Below, one piece after another: positions 1 to 9,115 of a stretch of DNA of 64,000 bases. The DNA is from Allosphingosinicella vermicomposti. GTDB lineage: Bacteria; Pseudomonadota; Alphaproteobacteria; Sphingomonadales; Sphingomonadaceae. The translations under genes and the position numbers were made by a program. Where the stretch lies: assembly GCF_003012815.1 (NCBI RefSeq), contig NZ_PXYJ01000001.1, positions 310,001 to 374,000 on the forward strand, in the 5' to 3' direction. Every line of letters starts with the position of its first letter. The stretch's first letter is position 1. The notes below the pieces were generated by a model. It made no database searches. It was not told the origin of the DNA and saw only the letters and a program-made list of their open reading frames with translations.

Positions 1-1041
1 TCTCTGGGTGAGGGATTGCTGGTGGTGGGGCTTGGGGCAATCAATCCCATGCCGGAGCTCGCGCGGGGCCTACTGGGTGGATTGGTGCTTGTTCTGATCT
101 ACGAAATGCTGATCCAGGGTGGGAAGCGAATCCACCGGCGGTTCGGAGCGATTGCGGGCGCGGTGTTGGCGCTGCCCCTGCTTATCTATCCACAGGCCCT
201 CTCTTTCTATGACGGCATCGTGCTGGAAAAGGAGCGGGAAGGGGGAGCGGTTCGGCCCCCATTGCTGGTGATGACCGGCTTGCCGCTTTTGTGGGGCGGC
301 TGGAGCGATTGGTCTCGTGAGCCTTGGCCGGTCCGCTCTTATAGTGTTTTGCAGACAGAGTTCGATATCACGCCGCTCGACGTGCTGGACGATGCCGGCC
401 TTGCAAAAGGAAGGCTGCTCCTCCTTGCCCAGCCGCGGCGATTGGAGCCCGTCGAGCTGGTCCGGCTCGATGCGTGGGTGCGTGGGGGAGGGAAGGCGCT
501 GATCCTCACCGACCCGATGCTGCTGTGGCCGAGCGACTTGGCGCTGGGCGACGCGCGCCGTCCGCCGCCGATCGGGCTGCTTGGCCCCTTGCTCGATCAT
601 TGGGGGCTCGCTCTCGAAGAAGGGGCAGAAAGGGGCGTTGCGATCCGGATCAGCGGGCCGCGCAAATGGACAGTGGCTGCCCCCGGCCGCTTTCGAGCGG
701 CGGACCCAGGCTGCCGCCTGGGGGATGAGGGGCTGCTTGCCGATTGCCGGATCGGACGGGGACGTGCGTTGCTGGTCGCGGACGCGGACATGCTTCACGA
801 CACCTTATGGGCCGCGCCCGGGGAGCGGGGCGGGGATCGGCATCGCCGGATTGCCGATAATCCACTGCTCGTGGCCGACTGGCTTGATAGCTTGAGTGGA
901 CTGTCGCGGATGCGGCAGTCGGGAGATGTGGCTTGGCGAAAACCCGGCGATAATGCGGGGCGCGCCATTCTCTTCGCTCTTCTTCCCGTTCTCGCTGCGG
1001 GCGTAACGGGACTCGTCTTGCGCGTCCGCCGCAAGTCTTAA
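1..1041 (+). CDS. GldG/DUF4350-like membrane-anchored auxiliary protein (5' end outside window)
   Basis: The reading frame is open from base 1 and ends with TAA at 1039-1041. The first possible start inside the window is a TTG at 16, so the true start is probably upstream. Two hydrophobic segments lie near the visible N-terminus and a third just before the basic C-terminus (LLPVLAAGVTGLVLRVRR). The middle is a soluble domain with stretches such as KALILTDPMLLW and GRALLVADADML. This layout resembles the periplasmic GIFT/DUF4350-type domains of GldG-like proteins that accompany ABC transporters. No catalytic motif was recognised. An ABC ATPase and permease upstream, outside the window, would fit. 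The family assignment is tentative. Confidence 0.5.
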   Translation, partial: SLGEGLLVVGLGAINPMPELARGLLGGLVLVLIYEMLIQGGKRIHRRFGAIAGAVLALPLLIYPQALSFYDGIVLEKEREGGAVRPPLLVMTGLPLLWGGWSDWSREPWPVRSYSVLQTEFDITPLDVLDDAGLAKGRLLLLAQPRRLEPVELVRLDAWVRGGGKALILTDPMLLWPSDLALGDARRPPPIGLLGPLLDHWGLALEEGAERGVAIRISGPRKWTVAAPGRFRAADPGCRLGDEGLLADCRIGRGRALLVADADMLHDTLWAAPGERGGDRHRRIADNPLLVADWLDSLSGLSRMRQSGDVAWRKPGDNAGRAILFALLPVLAAGVTGLVLRVRRKS

Positions 1042-1321
1042 CTATCCACTACTTCCCACTGACTTATCCACAGGTTGTGCAACAGAACAAAGCTGCAACT
1101 GGGCTCAGAACAAACCATGAATACTATGTCTTATCCCATATTATGGCATGAAATCCCCGTTCAGGGCATGAAAACCCCTTCCATCCCTACCTAATGAATG
1201 TTATCCACGTAGCCATAATAAAGAGGGGCATTCTCTGGCCACGTGGCAACGGCGCAGGGACGCGGAGGCGCGTTCCTGTGGTCAGGGAAGGCTTGGCTTT
1301 AAAGAAGGCAGGCGAAACAGG
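1042..1321 (+). promoter_or_regulatory. mraZ upstream region with DnaA-box-like and CCC-box motifs
   Basis: This 280-bp gap precedes the dcw cluster and should hold its main promoter. A perfect DnaA-box consensus TTATCCACA is at 1064-1072. A one-mismatch copy TTATCCACG is at 1201-1209 and a poorer one at 1042-1050. Two near-identical 14-mers, GGCATGAAATCCCC (1145-1158) and GGCATGAAAACCCC (1165-1178), are spaced exactly 20 bp apart, and a further TCCC follows at 1184-1187. MraZ is known in other bacteria to bind short TGGG-type repeats at 10-bp spacing upstream of its own gene, so these are operator candidates. Binding by DnaA or MraZ is inference. Confidence 0.45.
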
Positions 1322-1807
1322 GTGGAACTCGAACATCTCTTCAACGGGAGCGCACTGAACGCGGTGGATGCCAAAGGGCGTCTGTCGGTTCCGTCGTTCA
1401 TCCGTGGAGTGATCGAGCGCCGCTCCGACGCCAAGGCGTTGATCCTCGGTGCGCATGAGGTCGACCCTTGCCTCACCGCTTATGATCGCGGCTATGCCCG
1501 TTACCTCCATGCCGAAAACGAACGCCGCCGCCTGAACGAAGAGGCGCAGGGCGGTGAGGCGGCCAATCACTATGCCCGCGCGCGTCGCACATTCGGCATT
1601 ACCGAGGACGTTCCTTACGACACGAGCGGCCGCATCATCCTGCCCCCGATGATGCGCAAGAAGGGGCAGATCGAGGATCTGGCGCTGTTCGTCGGCGTCG
1701 GCGGTACGTTCGAAATCTGGAATCCGCATGTTGCGTTGAAGAGCGGCGATGCGGATTTGAAAGAACTCGCGGCTTACCGGCTGGAAGAGAAGGGGATCGC
1801 GCTGTGA
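1322..1807 (+). CDS. mraZ: Division/cell wall cluster transcriptional repressor MraZ
   Basis: This 161-aa protein starts at GTG 1322, just before the conserved N-terminus [19 protein letters not shown]. It has the two AbrB-like SpoVT halves of the family: [10 protein letters not shown] near residues 17-26 and [16 protein letters not shown] near residues 99-114. MraZ is a DNA-binding ring protein that usually represses the dcw operon. Here it is the first gene of that operon, and its TGA overlaps the rsmH GTG in a GTGA junction. Length is typical. The repeated CCC boxes upstream are plausible autoregulatory sites. Confidence 0.95.
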   Translation: MELEHLFNGSALNAVDAKGRLSVPSFIRGVIERRSDAKALILGAHEVDPCLTAYDRGYARYLHAENERRRLNEEAQGGEAANHYARARRTFGITEDVPYDTSGRIILPPMMRKKGQIEDLALFVGVGGTFEIWNPHVALKSGDADLKELAAYRLEEKGIAL

Positions 1808-2757
1808 GCCAGCCCGCGCCCCATATTCCGGTCCTTCTTGACGAAGTGATTGCGGGTCTCTCTCCCCAGGCGGGCGAAGTTCATGTCGACGGCACGTTCG
1901 GCGCCGGCGGCTATACGCGTGCGATTTTGGAGACGGGTGCGAAGGTCATCGCCTTCGACCGCGATCCCGACGCCATTCGTGACGGGCAAGGGCTCGTCGC
2001 GGAGAGCGGGGAGCGCCTGACGCTTGTTCCGGAGCGTTTTTCCCGGATGCGTCAGGCGCTTGCCGAACGAAACATTGCGGAAGTTGACGGTGTGACGCTG
2101 GATATCGGCGTGTCGTCGATGCAGCTGGACCAAGCCGAGCGCGGATTTTCATTCCAGGCGGACGGCCCGCTCGACATGCGGATGAGCCAGGACGGTGAAA
2201 GCGCCGCCGATTTCGTCAATACTGCCGACGAAGGCGAAATTGCCGACGTCCTCTATCATTATGGCGAGGAGCCCAAGTCGCGCCGCGTCGCGCGCGCCAT
2301 CGTGGCCGCGCGCCCGATCGAGCGGACCGGGCAGTTGGCCGATGTGGTGCGCAAGGCGCTGGGTCATCATCCGGGCATGAAGAAAGATCCGGCGACCCGC
2401 ACCTTCCAGGCCATCCGCATTCACCTCAACCAGGAAATGCAGGAACTGGAAGAAGGGTTGGAAGCCGCGGAGCAGGTATTGAAGGAAGGCGGGCGGCTTG
2501 CCGTCGTCACCTTCCACAGCCTGGAAGATCGGATCGTGAAGCGGTTCCTGAAAGAGCGGAGCGGTTCGACGCCCGCCGGGTCACGCCATCTGCCGGTCGC
2601 GGCTAAGGGCCCGGCACCGACGTTCGAGGCGGTCGCCAAGGCCCTGCGCCCGAGCGAGGCCGAACTCACCCGCAATCCGCGTGCGCGTTCCGCCACGCTT
2701 CGTGTCGCGCGGCGCACCGCCGCAATCGCCTGGAAAAGAGAAGGACTGGCGCAATGA
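1804..2757 (+). CDS. rsmH: 16S rRNA (cytosine1402-N4)-methyltransferase RsmH
   Basis: This 317-aa protein starts at GTG 1804 and overlaps mraZ by 4 bp. It begins [15 protein letters not shown], the family hallmark. The SAM-binding motif is [15 protein letters not shown] near residues 28-42, followed by [26 protein letters not shown] and [12 protein letters not shown] are further conserved blocks. The enzyme methylates C1402 of 16S rRNA in the ribosomal P site and is classically second in the dcw cluster. Length is normal. It ends in a 4-bp overlap with the ftsL-like gene. Confidence 0.96.
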   Translation: MSQPAPHIPVLLDEVIAGLSPQAGEVHVDGTFGAGGYTRAILETGAKVIAFDRDPDAIRDGQGLVAESGERLTLVPERFSRMRQALAERNIAEVDGVTLDIGVSSMQLDQAERGFSFQADGPLDMRMSQDGESAADFVNTADEGEIADVLYHYGEEPKSRRVARAIVAARPIERTGQLADVVRKALGHHPGMKKDPATRTFQAIRIHLNQEMQELEEGLEAAEQVLKEGGRLAVVTFHSLEDRIVKRFLKERSGSTPAGSRHLPVAAKGPAPTFEAVAKALRPSEAELTRNPRARSATLRVARRTAAIAWKREGLAQ

Positions 2758-3455
2758 TGGCGCAAGGGTTCAAGCCCGTTGGTTGGGTTGCCGGCGTCGC
2801 TGCCGCCGCGCTTGGCTGCTACATGCTCTCGCTCCAGGTTGCATCGGAGCGCGCGGAGCTTGCGAGCCTCGAGCGGCGCATCGTTGCGGCCAAGCAGGAT
2901 ATCCGTTCGCTGCAGACCGAGCTTGGCACGCGCGGCCGCCTGTCGCAGCTCGAGCATTGGAACGCCGAAGTCCTGGCCCTGTCCGCGCCCGCGTCAAACC
3001 AGTTTCTCGACAATGAAGTGATGCTCGCCCGCTTCGAAACCCGCGAAAAGACGATCGAGGAGCGCGCGCCGCTTCGCCTTGCCTCTGCCGAGACGGTGGC
3101 GGTCCCGGATCAGCCTGTGGCAACTGCCCAACCCAGGCTGATTCAGGCCGCCGCCAATGTGGGTGCCGCTGTGCCGCAACCGGTGCTCCGCAAGGCAAGC
3201 TATACGCCGTCCCCCGCTTCACCGGCTGAGGTCGTGGCGCCCAAGGCGGCGGTAAAGAAAATGCCGGTGGAAAAGGCGGCTGCCGAGAAGGCATCCGCGC
3301 AACCCAAGAAAAAGGCGGAAACCGTTGCTGCCGCCAAGCCCCAAAAGAAGAGCGCGCCGGTCAAGTCGGCGGGTCTGCTTGGCGACGATGTGCTCGGCGA
3401 TCTGAGCGCCGCGGCGAAGAGTGAAACGCGCAAGGGGAGCGGGGCCACGCGGTGA
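2754..3455 (+). CDS. ftsL: FtsL-like divisome protein with a long Ala/Lys-rich tail
   Basis: This 233-aa protein lies in the ftsL slot between rsmH and ftsI, overlapping both by 4 bp. A single transmembrane segment ([21 protein letters not shown], split here as residues about 8-28) is followed by a short coiled coil around residues 30-65 ([19 protein letters not shown], then [18 protein letters not shown]). That is FtsL architecture: a bitopic protein forming a complex with FtsB and FtsQ. Unlike typical FtsL of about 100-120 aa, it continues with a roughly 110-residue low-complexity region rich in Ala, Lys, Pro and Val. The identification rests on position and topology because FtsL sequence is poorly conserved. 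Confidence 0.8.
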   Translation: MMAQGFKPVGWVAGVAAAALGCYMLSLQVASERAELASLERRIVAAKQDIRSLQTELGTRGRLSQLEHWNAEVLALSAPASNQFLDNEVMLARFETREKTIEERAPLRLASAETVAVPDQPVATAQPRLIQAAANVGAAVPQPVLRKASYTPSPASPAEVVAPKAAVKKMPVEKAAAEKASAQPKKKAETVAAAKPQKKSAPVKSAGLLGDDVLGDLSAAAKSETRKGSGATR

Positions 3456-5143
3456 CGGCAATTGCGATCGAGCGGCAGGGGGTAAGCCTTCCGGGACAGC
3501 GGCAGCAGACGCTCTCCCTTACCTATCACCGTCTCATGTTGATGATGCTGGTGTTTGCGGGCGTTACGACATTGATCGTCGCCCGCATTCTCTATTTAAG
3601 CGTCTTTTCCGACCGCGCCGACACGGGCGCGGTCGGCAATCCGCTGTTGCCCGCGCGCGGAGACATTATCGACCGCAACGGCGTGCCGCTTGCCCGCACC
3701 ATCGATGCCTGGTCGATCGCCGTCCATCCGAAGAAACTGCTCGGCGATCCAGCGGAACTTGCGGTGAAGCTGAACGAGCTGATGCCGGAGAAGAGCGCGG
3801 CCGAATATCTGTCCCTTTTAAAATCCGATAAAACATTCGTCTATCTGAGCCGTCGCGCCATGCCGGAACTTGTGGCAGCGGTGAATGCGCTTGGCGAACC
3901 GGGCATCGCTTTCGACCGCGAGCCCGAGCGGCTTTATCCGAACCTTGAGCTTGCCGCCCATGTCGTTGGTTATACCGATCTCGACGGCAAGGGCGCGGCC
4001 GGTATCGAGCGCGCATTCGACAAGCAGATGTCCGACCCTGCGACCCGGGGCGAGCCCATCCAGCTTTCGATCGATGCCCGCGTTCAGCAGGCGCTGGAGG
4101 CCGAACTGCTCGCCGCCATGCACAAGTTCAGTGCGATCGGCGCGGCGGGCGTGATCATGGATGTAAAGACCGGCGAAGTGCTCGCTATGTCTTCGCTTCC
4201 CGAACTCAATCCCAACGTGCCTGGCAAGGGATCGATGGATGCGCGGTTCAACCGCATCACGCTTGGCGTCTACGAGCTTGGATCGACCTTCAAGCCCTTC
4301 ACTGTCGCGATGGCGATGGATGCAGGCGTCGTCAAAAGCCTTGGGCAGATGTACAATTGCTCAAGCGGGCTACGCGCGGGCGGCTTTACGATCACCGACA
4401 CGCACCCGTTCAATCGCGCCTGTTCGGTGTCCGAGATCATGCAGGAATCCTCCAATATCGGGACGGCGCAGATCGCGGCGCAGCTGGGCGCTGAGCGGCA
4501 GAAGGAATTCCTGAAGAAAATGGGCTTCCTCGATCGCGTCGAGATCGAGCTGATGGAGCGCGGGCGGACGCTGACGCCCGGCAATGATTGGGGTGAGGTC
4601 GCGACGATGACGGTGGGCTACGGCCACGGCATCGCGGTGACGCCGCTCCACCTCGCCAGCGGCTATGCGGCCCTGTTCAACGGCGGCATCTGGCATCCCG
4701 CGACCCTGCTCAAAACCGGCAAGAACCGTCCCGTTCCCGCAGGCCGGCGCGTGTTTAGCGAGGATACGTCCTACAAGATGCGCGCTTTGCTCCGCCTTGT
4801 CGTCACGCATGGTACGGGCAAGAAGGCGGATGCGCCGGGTTATCGCATCGGCGGCAAGACCGGCACTGCGGAAAAGATTGTCGGCGGCCGCTACACCGGG
4901 GCATCCGTCGTCACGACCTTTGCAGGCGTTTTCCCGATGGACGAGCCGCGCTATGTTGTGGTGGCGATGCTCGACGATCCCAAATCCACGGCCGAAACCT
5001 ATGGCTTCCATACCGCAGGCTGGAACGTGGCCCCGGTCATTTCAAAGGTTGTGAGCCGCGTCGGCCCGATGCTTGGCGTGCAGCCGAGCACGAGCCGCGA
5101 CGCGAATCTCGCCGAAGTCCTCCCCTTCATCCGGGGGGATTGA
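3452..5143 (+). CDS. ftsI: Septal peptidoglycan transpeptidase FtsI (PBP3)
   Basis: This 563-aa class B penicillin-binding protein starts at GTG 3452 in a GTGA overlap with ftsL. An N-terminal membrane anchor lies near residues 30-52 (MLMMLVFAGVTTLIVARILY), followed by the pedestal domain with ARGDIIDRNGVPLA. The transpeptidase domain carries all three active-site motifs: STFK with nucleophile Ser278, SSN at 333-335, and KTG at 469-471. It crosslinks peptidoglycan at the septum, working with FtsW from this cluster. Length and motifs are normal. It ends 3 bp before murE. Confidence 0.96.
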   Translation: MTAIAIERQGVSLPGQRQQTLSLTYHRLMLMMLVFAGVTTLIVARILYLSVFSDRADTGAVGNPLLPARGDIIDRNGVPLARTIDAWSIAVHPKKLLGDPAELAVKLNELMPEKSAAEYLSLLKSDKTFVYLSRRAMPELVAAVNALGEPGIAFDREPERLYPNLELAAHVVGYTDLDGKGAAGIERAFDKQMSDPATRGEPIQLSIDARVQQALEAELLAAMHKFSAIGAAGVIMDVKTGEVLAMSSLPELNPNVPGKGSMDARFNRITLGVYELGSTFKPFTVAMAMDAGVVKSLGQMYNCSSGLRAGGFTITDTHPFNRACSVSEIMQESSNIGTAQIAAQLGAERQKEFLKKMGFLDRVEIELMERGRTLTPGNDWGEVATMTVGYGHGIAVTPLHLASGYAALFNGGIWHPATLLKTGKNRPVPAGRRVFSEDTSYKMRALLRLVVTHGTGKKADAPGYRIGGKTGTAEKIVGGRYTGASVVTTFAGVFPMDEPRYVVVAMLDDPKSTAETYGFHTAGWNVAPVISKVVSRVGPMLGVQPSTSRDANLAEVLPFIRGD

Positions 5144-5146
5144 GCG

Positions 5147-6562
5147 ATGCGCCTTGGCGAACTGATCGGAACCGAGACGCAAGCGCAGGTCACGGGTTTT
5201 GCGATCGATCATCGGAAGATTGCCCCCGGAACGGTGTTCGGCGCCTTTCCCGGTAGCCGTTTCAATGGCGAGGATTATATCGCCGAAGCCGTAAAGGCTG
5301 GCGCGGTCGCCATCGTCGCGCGGCCCGAAGCGCGGGTGGAGGGCGCCGTGCATGTGAAGGCGGATGAGCCGCGCCAGGCCTTTGCCGCGCTTGCCGCCCG
5401 TTTCTTCGCGCCCTTTCCGGGCACCGTCGTCGCGGTGACGGGCACGAATGGCAAGACGTCCAACGTCGAAATGGTGCGCCAGCTTTGGCGCATGGCGGGG
5501 CATGTTTCCGCGTCGATCGGCACCTTGGGCGTTACCACGGCGGATGAGCAGGTGACGACCGGCCTGACGACGCCGGATGTCGTCACCTTTCTGTCCAATA
5601 TGGCGGGGCTGAAGCGCATGGGCATTACCCATGCCGCGTTCGAAGCATCGAGCCATGGCCTGTCGCAATATCGTACCGAAGGGCTTGCGGTATCGGCGGG
5701 CGCCTTCACCAATTTCAGCCGCGATCATCTCGATTATCACGAGACGATGGACGCCTATTTCGACGCCAAGATGCGATTGTTCCGCGAGGTGCTGGAACCC
5801 GGCGCAGCAGCGGTGATCTGGACCGACGATCCGAAATCCGCCGAAGTCGAAGGCATTGCGCGTCAGCGCGGGCTGAATGTGATGACGGTTGGCACGAAGG
5901 GCGAGAGCCTGCGCCTGATCTCGCGCACGCCGACCCAGCTTGGCCAGACGCTCGTCATCGAAGCCGATGGCACCGAGCATAAGGTGACGCTGCCGCTGAT
6001 CGGCGCCTATCAGGCCGCGAACGTGTTGACGGCGGCGGGCCTGGTCATCGCGACCGGCGGCAATGTGAAGCAGACCCTCTCGCACCTTTCGCGCCTCCAG
6101 CCGGTGCGTGGCCGTCTCGAACGCGCCGTTATTACCAAGGCGGGGGCACCCGTTTACGTGGATTATGCTCATACGCCGGACGCCCTGGAAGCCGCGATCG
6201 AGGCGCTTCGGCCTCATGCCAGGGGTCGGCTCATCACGATTTTCGGTGCGGGCGGCGATAGGGACGTTGGCAAACGGCCCGAGATGGGCGAGGTGGCGGC
6301 CCGCATGTCAGACCTCGTCATCATCACCGACGACAATCCCCGCAGCGAAGACCCCGCCGCCATCCGCCGCGATGTGCTGGCGGGCGCGGCGCGCGCGCGG
6401 GAAGTCGGCGGGCGCCGGGAAGCCATTGCGGCCGGGATCGCGGAAGCGGGACCGGAGGATATCATCCTGCTTGCGGGCAAGGGGCACGAGCAGGGGCAGA
6501 TCGTGGGCGACAAGGTGCTGCCGTTCGATGACGTCACCGTGGCGCGGGAGTGTGCGGCGTGA
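5147..6562 (+). CDS. murE: UDP-MurNAc-tripeptide synthetase MurE, meso-DAP type
   Basis: This 471-aa Mur ligase starts at ATG 5147. The ATP-binding loop GTNGKTS is at residues 99-105. The Mur central-domain signature runs through ASSHGLSQYR and NFSRDHLDYH. DNPR at residues 396-399 is the motif that selects meso-diaminopimelate rather than lysine, so this organism has DAP-type peptidoglycan. The enzyme adds the third residue of the stem peptide in the cytoplasm. The usual overlap to murF is absent: 108 bp follow, most of it an inverted repeat. Confidence 0.97.
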   Translation: MRLGELIGTETQAQVTGFAIDHRKIAPGTVFGAFPGSRFNGEDYIAEAVKAGAVAIVARPEARVEGAVHVKADEPRQAFAALAARFFAPFPGTVVAVTGTNGKTSNVEMVRQLWRMAGHVSASIGTLGVTTADEQVTTGLTTPDVVTFLSNMAGLKRMGITHAAFEASSHGLSQYRTEGLAVSAGAFTNFSRDHLDYHETMDAYFDAKMRLFREVLEPGAAAVIWTDDPKSAEVEGIARQRGLNVMTVGTKGESLRLISRTPTQLGQTLVIEADGTEHKVTLPLIGAYQAANVLTAAGLVIATGGNVKQTLSHLSRLQPVRGRLERAVITKAGAPVYVDYAHTPDALEAAIEALRPHARGRLITIFGAGGDRDVGKRPEMGEVAARMSDLVIITDDNPRSEDPAAIRRDVLAGAARAREVGGRREAIAAGIAEAGPEDIILLAGKGHEQGQIVGDKVLPFDDVTVARECAA

Positions 6563-6579
6563 GGGCTCTCACCCGACAC

Positions 6580-6657
6580 CGTTCGCTTCGATCGAAGTCG
6601 AAAAGCGTGTTGCAGGGCCGGGCGCTGCGTGTCTCGACTTCGCTCGACACGAACGGA
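6580..6657. repeat. REP-like inverted repeat, family D, between murE and murF
   Basis: The arms CCGTTCGCTTCGATCGAAGT (left, from 6579) and ACTTCGCTCGACACGAACGG (right) are inverted copies separated by about 35 bp. The same family occurs at 14162-14229. It lies inside the dcw operon, between stop and start codons, and could form a long hairpin in the polycistronic mRNA. Confidence 0.75.
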
Positions 6658-6670
6658 AAAGGTTCGATTA

Positions 6671-8044
6671 GTGGATAGCCTTTGGACCTCCGAAGAAATC
6701 GCGGCGGCGACCAACGGCAGCGCTTCCGCGCCGTTTGAAGTGACCGGCGTTGCTTTCGATTCCCGGGAGATCGGGCAGGGCGACCTTTTTATCGCGATGA
6801 AGGGCGAATTGACCAACGGGCATCGCTTCCTCGATCAGGTTCAGGCAGCGGGCGCGGCGGGCGCGATTGTGAGCGAAGGCGGCGCCCTGCCGCACGTACT
6901 GGTCGACGACACGACCAAGGCCTTGAACGACCTGGGCCGCGCGTCGCGCGCGCGGAGCAAGGCTAAGATCATCGGTGTCACGGGCTCGGTCGGCAAGACC
7001 AGTACCAAGGAAGCTCTGTTCGCCGCCCTTGATCGGCCGAAGCGCGGCCAGGCTCATCGCTCGGTCAAAAGCTACAACAATCATACCGGCGTGCCGCTGT
7101 CGCTCGCCCGGATGCCGCGCGAGGCGCGGTTCGGTGTGTTCGAAATGGGTATGAGCGCTGCGGGCGAGCTTGCGGCTTTAACCCGATTGGTGCGCCCGCA
7201 TGTTGCCATCGTCACCGCCATTGCGCCCGCGCATCGCGAGTTCTTTGCGAGCGAGGAAGAGATTGCTGATGCGAAGGGCGAGATTTTTCAGGGCCTGGAG
7301 CCGGGCGGGACCGCGATCGTGCCGTTCGACAGCCCATATCGCGACCAGTTGATCCGCGCCGCCGAGCCTTATGCCGCCAAAATTGTGACGTTCGGCCTTG
7401 GGCAGGGGGCCGATGTGCGGGCGCTGGATGTGGTGCCGGTGGCGCGCGGAACGCTCATCTCCGCGACCCTGCCGGACGCTGAACTCACCTTCACCATCGG
7501 CCATCCGGGCGAGCATTGGGTGTCGAACGCGCTGGCGGTAATCGCGGCGGTGCAGGCCGTGGGCGGCGATCTGGCCGCGGCTGGTCTGGCGCTTGCAGAA
7601 CTCGAAGGCATGAAAGGGCGCGGCGCGCGCCATCGTATCGCTTTGCCGGGTGGCGAAGCGCTGGTGATCGACGAAAGCTACAACGCCAATCCGGCGTCCA
7701 TGGCGGCCACGCTGAAGACGCTTGGCGCCGAAGGATCGGCCACGCGCCGGATCGCGATTCTCGGCTCCATGCGGGAGCTTGGGCCGGGCTCGAACGACTT
7801 TCACGCAGCCCTTGCCGAACCGATCGAGGCTGCGCGCGTCGATCATGCGATCCTGGTTGGCGAAGAAATGGGCGCGCTGGCAAAAGCCCTTGGAAACAGG
7901 GTGGATTTCACGCATGTCCCGGACGCTGCAAGCGCGACGGCGCGCGCGCGGGAGATGATCGGGCCCGGTGATGCCATTCTCGTCAAGGGATCGAACAGTG
8001 TGGGCCTGTCCGCCCTCGTCGCAGCTTTGGTGGGGGAAGGCTGA
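6671..8044 (+). CDS. murF: UDP-MurNAc-tripeptide:D-Ala-D-Ala ligase MurF
   Basis: The likely start is GTG 6671 (MDSLWTSEEIAAATNG), giving 457 aa. An in-frame ATG at 6629 lies within the preceding repeat and adds residues with no family resemblance, so it was not chosen. The P-loop GSVGKTS is at about residues 105-111, with the adenine/substrate block NNHTGVPLSLARMP and ESYNANPASM near residue 340. MurF attaches D-Ala-D-Ala to UDP-MurNAc-tripeptide. It is followed immediately by mraY with no spacer. Confidence 0.95.
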   Translation: MDSLWTSEEIAAATNGSASAPFEVTGVAFDSREIGQGDLFIAMKGELTNGHRFLDQVQAAGAAGAIVSEGGALPHVLVDDTTKALNDLGRASRARSKAKIIGVTGSVGKTSTKEALFAALDRPKRGQAHRSVKSYNNHTGVPLSLARMPREARFGVFEMGMSAAGELAALTRLVRPHVAIVTAIAPAHREFFASEEEIADAKGEIFQGLEPGGTAIVPFDSPYRDQLIRAAEPYAAKIVTFGLGQGADVRALDVVPVARGTLISATLPDAELTFTIGHPGEHWVSNALAVIAAVQAVGGDLAAAGLALAELEGMKGRGARHRIALPGGEALVIDESYNANPASMAATLKTLGAEGSATRRIAILGSMRELGPGSNDFHAALAEPIEAARVDHAILVGEEMGALAKALGNRVDFTHVPDAASATARAREMIGPGDAILVKGSNSVGLSALVAALVGEG

Positions 8045-9115
8045 ATGTTTCTGTGGATCGCCGAACAATTCGGTTATGAAGGGATATTCAATCTCTTCCG
8101 GTATCTGACGTTCCGGGCGGGCGCCGCGACGGCGACGGCCCTGTTTCTCGGTCTTCTCATCGGCCCTAAATTCATCGGCTGGTTGCGCGTCCGCCAGGGC
8201 AAGGGGCAGCCGATCCGCGAAGACGGCCCGCAAACCCATCTCGCCAAGCGCGGCACGCCGACCATGGGTGGATTGATGATCCTCACCTGCGTCACCGTGG
8301 CGATGCTGCTGTGGATGGACTTCTTTAACCGCTACCTCTGGGGCTGCCTGATCATCACGGTGGGCTTCGGCCTGATCGGCTTTCTCGACGATTATGACAA
8401 GGTGACGAAGAAGAGCCACAAGGGCGTGTCCGGCAAGGTTCGCCTCGCCGCCGAATTCGTGGTGGCAGGCGCAGGCTGCGCAATCATGATTTGGGGCGCG
8501 GGCACGGAGCTTTACATCCCCTTCTATAACGGGCCGGTTATCGATCTTGGCTGGTTCTACATCGTCTTTGCGGCTTTCGTCGTTGTCGGCGCGGGGAACG
8601 CCGTAAACCTGACGGACGGACTCGACGGGCTGGCGACCATGCCCGTCATTATCGCGAGCCTTGCCTTCCTGCTCATTTCCTATCTGGTCGGTAACGCGAT
8701 CTTCTCGTCCTACCTCGGTATCCCGCATGTGTTGGGATCGGGCGATCTTACGGTCCTGTGTTCGGCGATCATCGGTGCCGGCCTTGCCTTCCTGTGGTTC
8801 AACGCGCCGCCGGCTGCCGTCTTCATGGGCGATACCGGGAGCCTTGCGCTGGGCGGTGCTCTTGGCGCGATCGCGGTCGCGACGCGGCATGAGATTGTGC
8901 TGGCGATCATCGGCGGCCTTTTTGTGCTGGAAGCCGTGTCGGTGATCGTGCAGGTCTTCTTCTACAAGCGGACGGGCAAGCGCGTGTTCAAGATGGCGCC
9001 AATTCACCACCATTTCGAGCAGGTCGGCTGGTCGGAGCCGACCGTCGTAATTCGTTTCTGGATCATCAGCTTCGTCCTCGCGCTTGCGGGCCTGTCGACC
9101 CTGAAGCTGAGATGA
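8045..9115 (+). CDS. mraY: Phospho-MurNAc-pentapeptide transferase MraY
   Basis: This 356-aa polytopic membrane protein directly abuts murF. The conserved [12 protein letters not shown] and KRGTPTMGG (about residues 57-78), [11 protein letters not shown] and [10 protein letters not shown] blocks are all present. So are the Asp-rich catalytic residues and the C-terminal PIHHHFE motif. About ten hydrophobic segments are visible. MraY makes lipid I from UDP-MurNAc-pentapeptide and undecaprenyl phosphate at the inner membrane. It overlaps murD by 4 bp. Confidence 0.97.
   Translation: MFLWIAEQFGYEGIFNLFRYLTFRAGAATATALFLGLLIGPKFIGWLRVRQGKGQPIREDGPQTHLAKRGTPTMGGLMILTCVTVAMLLWMDFFNRYLWGCLIITVGFGLIGFLDDYDKVTKKSHKGVSGKVRLAAEFVVAGAGCAIMIWGAGTELYIPFYNGPVIDLGWFYIVFAAFVVVGAGNAVNLTDGLDGLATMPVIIASLAFLLISYLVGNAIFSSYLGIPHVLGSGDLTVLCSAIIGAGLAFLWFNAPPAAVFMGDTGSLALGGALGAIAVATRHEIVLAIIGGLFVLEAVSVIVQVFFYKRTGKRVFKMAPIHHHFEQVGWSEPTVVIRFWIISFVLALAGLSTLKLR

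Noticed and set aside
1042-1321. Replication origin suggested by DnaA boxes
   Set aside because: Only one perfect and one near-perfect box, no strongly AT-rich unwinding stretch, and no origin-associated genes nearby. It fits a promoter better.
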